Shown here: in pieces, positions 57,701-64,000 of the stretch | Layout of the letters: every line of letters starts with the position of its first letter | Numbering within the stretch: position 1 is the stretch's first letter | From: Hydractinia symbiolongicarpus | Lineage: Eukaryota > Cnidaria > Hydrozoa > Anthoathecata > Hydractiniidae | Direction of reading: 5' to 3' | DNA: 64,000 nucleotides | Assembly (NCBI RefSeq): GCF_029227915.1 | Contig: NC_079887.1 | Span: 7,812,001 to 7,876,000, forward strand | Notes under the pieces: model-generated | Told to the model about the DNA's origin: nothing | Seen by the model: only the letters and a program-made list of their open reading frames with translations | The model's database searches: none | Translations under genes and position numbers: made by a program

Positions 57701-59990
57701 AGGCTAACTAATAAACTGTTAATGTTCTTATGTAATGTTGTTGTCCAGTTAAATGGTGTTGTGTAGGTTGGTATACAACATAAAGTGCTAATCATGCATG
57801 AGTCACATTTCACCTCCTACAAATTCTTATTTTGAAAAAAACAACCACATATCCAAAAAAGCAATTAAATTTTAAATCGTTCAAAAACAAAAATATATAT
57901 ATATATAACAATTGAGTAAACAAAAATACAACTTTTTATCTTGATTGATTTTTTCAATTTTATACTGTAAAAAATTACAATGAAGGAGAAACATTGTAAC
58001 CTTTTAATAAAAATACAAAAACATTATATTAAGACTAGTTTACAATTTGAAAAGAGTACAATTTGAAAACAAAGTAGAAAAACTGTAATTATTATAGCCA
58101 TTGTGTTTGGAAAGTGATGTTATGTAACCACTATAGTCAAGGTGTTTGGAAAGTTATGTTATGTTTTAATTTTTAGCAAATCAAACTTTTACTACAGTGT
58201 TTACTAACACATTATTATATTTGGATACATAAAACCTATAGATACAAACATTTACAAAACTTATGACTATATGTACTCCAAGACATTTTCTTCACTAAGT
58301 ATATATTAATTTTTCTGTCCCACTGATAAGCATAATTGATCAATCCTAACAAATCCAAATATATATAAAGTAAAATCTTATAATTGTGTTTCAATGGTGA
58401 AAGGACTACTGCTGGAGTAGCAAGTTCTCTTTCTTTTTACAATTTTTGAGTAATTATAAATTGGCCAGACATCATGTGAACAAATTTTAATCATTATTTC
58501 ATCAAGTATATTTAATATTGCCTATGAGCCGGGGCTTTCATTCTCGGTTTTGTCATAATTAACAGTACTATTTCTGACAAGGGATTACAGTGTTAATTAC
58601 AGATTAAAACTTGACAGATGTCACAAATTTTCGCGTTAGAGTCACAAGACTGATCCTATTTTTAGATTGCAATTTTTGACATTTAGAGTTGGAAGAAAAA
58701 GAGCAACAAAAAATATTCTATGTACTTTGTCTTCTTACCATTATTATCGCACCTTGCTTAAAAAATTCTGACAATGAGTGCCAAGGGTCTTGAGAACAAG
58801 TTTATAATGGCATGCAAAAACTTCAATTAAACGAGGCGCACACGTTATCATTGGATGGATGGATGTGCATATTTTACATGGCTAGCCTCACAAATATCGA
58901 GGGATATACCCTGTCTATTATTTCCAGGAGGGGCCATGGCGTAGATGGAGAGTCCTAGAGTATTTAATGCTCATTTTGAGCTACGCAGACCCAATTAGAG
59001 CCCGCGCTCTACTAGACAACTCCCGGCAACATCCAACGGCCCACACAGTGTGCCATCTTCCCAATTTCCCTCACATGGCTTGGGTTAACCCGGGGCTATG
59101 GTAACATTCACTCGCCCATGTTGAATCGCCGTCAAGAGGAATCAAACCCCGGTCTCCCGCACAGAGTACGAGAGCTATAACCACTAATCTACGGCGCCAC
59201 TTATCATCATTAAATATCGATGTGATGGAGTGCATTTATGACTGCATATTTTTGAATTTTTGAGTTTATATTCACTGACTAACTGACCAACCTTATTACT
59301 CTAGCACTGCATATTTGTAATGCTCACCTAACTTTGTATATATCTTTAAAAACAATTTATATGAAGATTCCAGCTAAATATACATACCTGAATATCAGTG
59401 TGTGTTCGGAAAAGTAAAATATTTTTTGGAAAGAATTTTGAAGGTTATTATATATAAGGATTAATATTTAAATATTTATAGATTATTGTTCCAAAGAGTG
59501 ACAGCCTGTGTATAGCAGAAAAAGGTGACACGTTGCTGAAGCAAGGAAGAGATTTGTTGTTATTTACCAAAATGAAAATGATTTGTTGATAGACAATAGC
59601 TGTTTTCAGCAAAAATTAAGTTTTATCCAAGCAAGTTGTGTATGATTTTCCATATATATTATTTAATTTTAAGAAAGCTAGCTAGCTAGTACTAAACTGA
59701 TATAAACAAAACAAAACTAATTTTGTGGCTTGCAAAAACAACAACGTATATTTTTGTTTTTGTACCACAAGAAAGGTAGCTAAAATGCCATTTTTGGTAA
59801 AATAGAGAACTCATTATTACACAAGTATAGCTAGTCAACTAACCTCTAAAACATTTTTCTCTTTGTTAATAAGCTCTGACCCGGATTCTTTTTTTTCTCT
59901 TAAATCTTTAAGAGACTGAGCTGGTACATCTATCATTCTTTGTAATATTTCCAACTGCTCTAGAAGTGTATCAACTGGTTGGACAGCCAT
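44145..59990 (-). CDS. ksr: Kinase suppressor of Ras (KSR), 19 coding exons
   Basis: Scaffold of the Ras-RAF-MEK-ERK pathway. Coding exons: 59990-59844, 56459-56313, 55681-55516, 54174-53920, 52322-52173, 51710-51551, 50452-50346, 50101-49847, 49459-49384, 49300-49231, 49019-48930, 48716-48622, 48469-48385, 48075-47987, 47908-47812, 47608-47469, 46641-46510, 44678-44549, 44297-44145. All have GT/AG borders; the sum is 2,544 bp, 847 residues plus stop, with phases matching at every join. Order: CA1/CC-SAM (about 1-153), Ser/Pro-rich linker, C1 finger (313-357), Ser/Thr-rich linker, protein-kinase-like domain (about 550-830). The start ATG at 59990 gives [20 protein letters not shown]; a longer frame upstream has no ATG. 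RAF is excluded: there is no Ras-binding domain and a CA1 region is present. Exons 18-19 exist in a second copy at 41248-41938. Confidence 0.92.
44791..46509. other. KSR intron 17 proximal part
   Basis: Noncoding. Holds the inverted dispersed repeat at 45283-45347. Short open frames at 44831-45106 and 45899-46096 are on the other strand and unsupported. Confidence 0.5.
46710..46820. repeat. 24-bp tandem repeat, about 4 copies (KSR intron)
   Basis: Copies of AACAAACAAATGGGTAAGCGACAA, nearly identical, in KSR intron 16 about 70 bp upstream of exon 17 (transcription sense). Confidence 0.9.
47330..47405 (+). repeat. G-rich degenerate GGTTAAGG/GAGGGT repeat (KSR intron)
   Basis: A run of GAGGTTAAGGTTGAGGG-type units on the plus strand, 64 bp beyond the exon 16 donor. 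Telomere-like wording but irregular. The G-run spacing would allow a quadruplex on the non-transcript sense strand. Confidence 0.75.
50346..51710 (-). CDS. ksr: KSR exons 6-7: C1 zinc finger (CA3)
   Basis: Residues 313-357 give H-x11-C-x2-C-x9-C-x2-C-x3-C-x3-C-x7-C: H313 in KHRFSAK, CDYC (325-328), CKEC (338-341), KCHKKC (C345, H346, C349) and C357. All zinc ligands of an atypical C1 domain are present. The exon junction falls between CKEC and KCHKKC. In KSR the domain mediates membrane localisation. Confidence 0.9.
52323..53919. other. KSR intron 4
   Basis: AT-rich intron, about 1.6 kb. Nothing recognised beyond the splice borders. Confidence 0.7.
54175..55515. other. KSR intron 3
   Basis: About 1.3 kb, AT-rich. 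An 18-bp perfect inverted repeat, AAATTACTGTTGACAAAA at 55258 facing TTTTGTCAACAGTAATTT at 55286, is the only structure noted. Confidence 0.6.
55516..59990 (-). CDS. ksr: KSR exons 1-3: CA1 / coiled-coil-SAM domain
   Basis: Residues 1-153. Exon 1 carries [20 protein letters not shown]; exon 2 joins as [12 protein letters not shown] and carries [11 protein letters not shown]; exon 3 carries [15 protein letters not shown] and [15 protein letters not shown]. In animal KSR this domain binds RAF and targets membranes. The ~3.4-kb first intron holds a SINE at 58850-59202. Confidence 0.88.
56460..58849. other. KSR intron 1, distal part
   Basis: AT-rich. A near-direct repeat of the words GTGTTTGGAAAGT at 58103 and 58140 was noted. 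A plus-strand open stretch at 57254-57454 is unsupported. Confidence 0.5.
58850..59202 (-). mobile_element. tRNA-derived SINE
   Basis: On the minus strand the head reads GGCGCCGTAGATTAGTGG (A-box-like) and, about 35 bp on, GAGACCGGGGTTTGATTCC (B box GGTTTGATTCC), closely resembling a tRNA-Asp-type gene. About 250 bp of unrelated body follows, ending in an (ATCC)n tail. Flanking TTATCAT words at both sides (58847 and 59211) are a possible target duplication. It lies in KSR intron 1, in the same orientation as the gene. Confidence 0.8.
59203..59843. other. KSR intron 1, proximal part
   Basis: AT-rich, no feature beyond a GCTAGC run near 59680. Confidence 0.6.
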
Positions 59991-60208
59991 GCTAATTTGC
60001 AGCTTTGCGCATGCAGCCAAAATCAGGTTAAGTTAATGTAACTGGGAAGTTAGCTGGAGGTGATGTCTGTTTTGTTATTGTTATAAAACTGTAAGTAATG
60101 GCCGTGTATAGTCACTTTTCATCCTGCTTTTAACATAAAGCATAATTCTTTTGAAAAAATATTTGTTTATTTTAAATCGCTAGCCATATACCATCACTTG
60201 ATTCTTAG

Positions 60209-60328
60209 TTATTCATCGCAAATGTTTACGAATTTTTTGCATTCTTCATCAGGCAATTTTCGCACAAGCTCCTGAACTATAATCTTGGAAAACAAAAACA
60301 AATCCTTAAAAATGGCAGACTGCCGCAT
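60209..60328 (-). CDS. Small ORF upstream of KSR (39 aa), uncertain
   Basis: ATG at 60328 to TAA at 60209-60211. Composition is protein-like: a hydrophobic start (AIFKDLFLFSKIIV) followed by QELVRKLPDEECKKFVNICD. It lies about 220 bp upstream of the KSR start on the same strand, so it could be a separate microprotein gene, an upstream ORF in the KSR leader, or chance. I do not recognise a family. Confidence 0.35.
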   Translation of the reverse strand: MRQSAIFKDLFLFSKIIVQELVRKLPDEECKKFVNICDE

Positions 60329-62316
60329 ATTTTCCTACCCGCGGGGACAACGCGTTTCAAAAGACGTCACTGTTTTCCGAGCGCATCAAATTGAGGAGAG
60401 ACGGGGTGTGCGTATTATGCTCCCTTGGTTACTACCTGCTAATACAAAATATGACAAATAAAGATCTGTTTGTTATATGCAAAACTATACAAGACTTAAT
60501 TTGCTAGATTTATTAAATAATAAAGAAAAATGAGAAGAATGTTCTTCTAAAAACTTTTGTGCTACTCAGAGAAGCAAAAAGCAAGATGACGTCAGTTGGA
60601 CACAAGATTTTTTATTGTTGAACAAACTTCCTGATTTTAAGCCGTTAACTATACATTTCATGCAATCAATTTCCTTTGTATCATTAGTGTTTGTGATTTT
60701 TCAAAAATAAGTAACACATGGTAAAGAAGCCTTAGTATAAATCCATCTTTAGTGCATGTTTTATCAAGTTTTTAAGTAATTTGCAGCACACTTAGCAAGC
60801 ATGCTAACTTTCCCTGAATTTCAAAACACTAATTTCTTACTTCAAACTTTTTCCCTGCGAGGGGGACAACATACACGCTTTTTGTTTTGGTAAAACAATT
60901 TTAAAAGAACATGAGTCAGAATTATCCAAAAAAAAGCCTTTTTTGAGCCTCATCACAATTTTTGCAAAAAAAACTCCTGCTTCTTTTATTTAGCACAATT
61001 CGCAAGGTTTCAGACGTTCAAGAAAACTGCAAAAATAGAACCCGGAAAATATTTTCCCAAGAAAAAGTAGTGGAACCAACCTTTTCCCCAGGGCTTGTTA
61101 GGCTATTTAGGATTGTGGACGGAACCTGTGTAAGCTCAGTTCTGTTCAGGTTCCGTCCCTATATAAAAAGTAAGGCCGCCGTTGGTAGTTTTTTTTTAAT
61201 TCATCTTATTTTTTGTTTAGTTTATGCTAGACGTACAGGAGTTTGGCATTTTTAAGGAATGATTTTTCTCCACCTTTCACACCTAATGTTCTATGGGAAA
61301 AAGAATTCGTAATCTCTTAAAACAAATATAACCCCATGAATTATCTGATAACATTAACAAATATAACTTTGACATTTTTTTTTTGATTGAATGAAACTTA
61401 AGTAATTTATGTTCCACTCGTTTCCTCGATAGTGGTAAAAATGATTACGCGGTTTGGTCGAAGAAAAAAAAAACGTTGGAATTGTTTCAAAATATTCAAT
61501 ATGAAAATGAAAAAGTGAAAATTATCCCAGCACAAGCTTCTCATGTGATTCTAACATACTGCAAACTTAAAAGATTTTAAAACTAGCGAGAAAAAAAAAA
61601 TGTCTTAAAAAAATTTTAAAAAAAATCTGTGCTTGCTTTTGAAGACCTAAGATTGTCATCGAACTTTTTAAAATTTGACAAAGAATGTAATCACAAGCCC
61701 AGTTGTGACTTTATAATTATATTTTTATACACTAGACTACATAAAGGTTAAAATAAGTATTATCTCATCAATTTAATCTCCCGCGAACGTTTCATATTAT
61801 TTATGTTTTCTGTTTAAAGATTATATTCGTAAGAAAGATATCGCATAATATGTAAAAATGTTTGATTAAAAGTTTTGTTTATTTTGTTCTTTTGTTTCTA
61901 GGATGGGGATAAAAACATAATTCTACATTGTTGGGTGGACGGGGTGCGGGAGGGTTGCGTAATAATCTTCAAGATTATGACAATTCAAAAGACTATACAT
62001 TTATTGCAGAGGTATAAAACAAAGAAGATAATTGGAGGTGATCACCATGGTCATTACAGTTGCTAGGGAGACAGAAAATACCTCAGTTATTTTGGGACAT
62101 AACAACGCAGCAATCAGCCGGAGGACACCGTCATGTAATATGTAATTTTCATGCATTATCAAAAAGTAAAACGGTAAGAATAAAAAAAGATCTTGCAGTA
62201 AAAAAATTCATGTGATCGTATAATATTGTTACTTTATCAATGTAGATGTCCAACAAAGCCAGTCCATGTCTTATTTCGCAATTTTTACGTGACTTTGTTT
62301 TTTCGTCAACCAAACT
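60329..62316. other. Intergenic, no gene seen
   Basis: The presumed KSR promoter lies in or near the left part. A 12-bp inverted repeat (GGACGGAACCTG at 61117-61128 facing CAGGTTCCGTCC at 61147-61158) could form a hairpin with an 18-base loop. A plus-strand open stretch at 60962-61255 crosses it and is not supported. Confidence 0.5.
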
Positions 62317-62720
62317 TTGCGTAGGCAATTGTACCTCCCCTTTCCTGTTTCATACTTTAAGAAGTGTACGTTTAAGAAATGCTCCATTGATAATCTAGTA
62401 ATGTTAAATTTCTCCCTGGTGCGACATTTCCTGACTTTGCTCATTATAACCCTTTACCAATACTTGAAGAATCTAAGTTACAGCTTTTTGTATTTAGTAG
62501 AATTTGTTATAAAATGTAAGAGTTGCCTGTCTAATTAATTATTTCATGCTTTTCAAATAAGGAGATAAATCAATACTGGGAACGAAATTGTGTGTACAGT
62601 CGATTGTTTACTTTTTAAAAAAGTATTCTTATTGGTTTCCGGAATGCTTTGGCTTTTATCTTGTCCTTTCACAATGCAAGAATTACCAAGCATAATCTAA
62701 TTGAATGTTTGGAACAATTT

Positions 62721-62818
62721 GTGTCACAAATGCAGGTTTTATGTCACAAATGCAGGTTTTGTGTCACAAAACCTGCATTTGTGACACAAATGCAGGTTTT
62801 GTGTCACAAATGCAGGTA
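62721..62818. repeat. 20-bp direct/inverted repeat cluster
   Basis: GTGTCACAAATGCAGGTTTT repeated at an exact 20-bp period (62721, 62741, 62801), with an inverted copy in the middle (ACCTGCATTTGTGAC around 62770-62784), giving a long perfect palindrome of about 40 bp. No CRISPR-like spacers. Confidence 0.9.
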
Positions 62819-64000
62819 CTGTTCGCAATAAAAAGTTCTTAAGGTTAATTATTAACTAATTAATATCTGTAAGTTTTTATTCTCTGATATCATTTACATC
62901 ACCTTTTCTAAAGATTGTTTACTCAGAAATGCTTCGGTGTACTATCAGTTGTAAACAATGTTATCTTGTGAAGGGAGTGGTGAGTTTCTGCTTAAGGATT
63001 ACAAACCAATTAATACTGGATAAGTGTCGTCCCTTAATCATAACATCATATCACTTTGTCGCCTGCTGTAAATAGTTTCATTAAGAAAAACAAACAAATT
63101 GTTTTTCCAGGAGCCTCAACTACTCTCGAATTTATGTTTTCGACGTTTTTTTTTCAATCGCGTAATCAATTTTTTGTTATGTGGGCGGGAGTGTTTCCTT
63201 TCTTTGATTAATGAGTTTACAGTAATCACTTGATCTTGACATCAGCTCTGTTATTCTAACAAAGACCTGGTAACCTCTAGAAACAAAAGTGAGAGGTCAC
63301 AGTACCAATAGTCAATAAAAAGTACTCACCTCACACATCAGAGCGCTCCTTTTGCTACATATAGTTCAACTTTCCCAAATGTGAAAACTAGTTAGAAAGA
63401 ACTAGAAAAAGGAAAATGGAATGAGTCAGTAAATCTAAAAGCAAATGTGCTGACTATCACGATAATTCTAAAAATCTTTTCAGAATACAATTTTCTGGAA
63501 TTCTTGTTGTGTGTGTGTATAACAAGAACCCTTGAAACATTAACTTTTTTATAAAAATGTGAATTAAGAACCAAGAAATTTCTTTATGCACACGAATTTT
63601 CTATTACCAAGGTGGATTATTGTCCGTTTTTTTCGGACATACTACTATGCAACTTTCAAGGTACAGATGAACAACAAGAAGTTGTTCAAATCAATAAAAA
63701 CATCTTACAATATGTCCGTTAATGAGGGGTTGGAAGAATTCAATTAAGTGATTTTTAAATCATTTTGAACACTGCTGGCTATGCATCTATGTTGAGTGGC
63801 ACGAAATAACATGCACAATGGAAGGTAAATAAGTTTTAATATCGATGATAAAAATATCCCTGCCTATAAAATCCCAAAATATGACATTTATCCATATTCT
63901 TATTGGTGAAAACTGACCAACCTCGTTCCCAGTGCTTGTTGTCTCCTTTTCTTAAGCAGGACGGCGAGACTCACTGTCCCGATGTAATATAGAGACAAAA
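62819..64000. other. Intergenic, no gene seen
   Basis: AT-rich with no supported gene; a short (GT)n at about 63505. Confidence 0.5.

Noticed and set aside
44145-59990. RAF kinase as identity of the spliced gene
   Set aside because: No Ras-binding domain; a CA1/CC-SAM start is present; the HRD motif is changed to HND.
60962-61255. Plus-strand open frame of 97 codons
   Set aside because: Crosses a hairpin repeat, begins in a poly-A/Leu-rich stretch and has no recognisable motif.
62721-62818. CRISPR-like array
   Set aside because: Repeats are contiguous without spacers, one is inverted, and the genome is eukaryotic.

Overview
The window is animal nuclear DNA: AT-rich, with spliced genes, long microsatellites, a tRNA-derived SINE, MITEs and Polinton/Maverick elements. 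The spliced gene is a metazoan Kinase Suppressor of Ras (KSR). The Polinton gene set resembles what I know from cnidarian genomes. I favour a non-bilaterian animal, probably a cnidarian and perhaps a hydrozoan; the species is not determinable here.

Layout. Positions 1-38,000 hold four intronless genes for one unusual receptor-channel family: 2155-3492 (-), 16365-17738 (+), 19128-20528 (+) and 36578-37930 (-). Each encodes a signal peptide, a half ligand-binding domain (S1), a membrane helix, a K+-channel pore loop with TTVGYGD, a second helix, the other half domain (S2), a third helix and a short tail. This is the architecture of the bacterial glutamate receptor GluR0, not of ordinary animal ionotropic glutamate receptors, which have an inverted pore without GYGD. 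Three copies are close paralogs and one is divergent.

Two Polintons interrupt the cluster. Element 2 (21170-35718, 14.5 kb) has both ends: ~300-bp terminal inverted repeats and a 5-bp target duplication (AGCGT). It carries a protein-primed DNA polymerase B, a retroviral-type integrase, an A32/FtsK packaging ATPase, a double jelly-roll major capsid protein, a minor capsid candidate, an MSV199/BRO-like protein, SAP and zinc-ribbon proteins and several small membrane proteins. Most long genes have stops or frameshifts, so it is a recent but dead copy. Element 1 (about 9140-13600) is an older relative in which an internal deletion joins a left-end gene to the start of a right-end gene. Both elements carry GGGAAATTCCC palindromes near their ends, and most of their genes start at an ATAAA(C/T)ATG-like motif.

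From 41,248 to 59,990 (-) lies a complete KSR gene. I traced 19 coding exons (847 codons plus stop, phases consistent throughout): CC-SAM/CA1, a C1 zinc finger and a pseudokinase domain. The last two exons are present twice, in tandem ~2-kb duplication units, and both copies look functional. From 60 kb to the end I see only a 39-codon small ORF and some repeats.

Other repeats: a ~127-bp minisatellite next to a piggyBac-type MITE (4.65-5.73 kb), a ~525-bp GAA tract 480 bp upstream of one channel gene, a 655-bp AT tract beside a Tc1/mariner-type MITE, and small tandem or palindromic repeats at 46.7, 47.3 and 62.7 kb.
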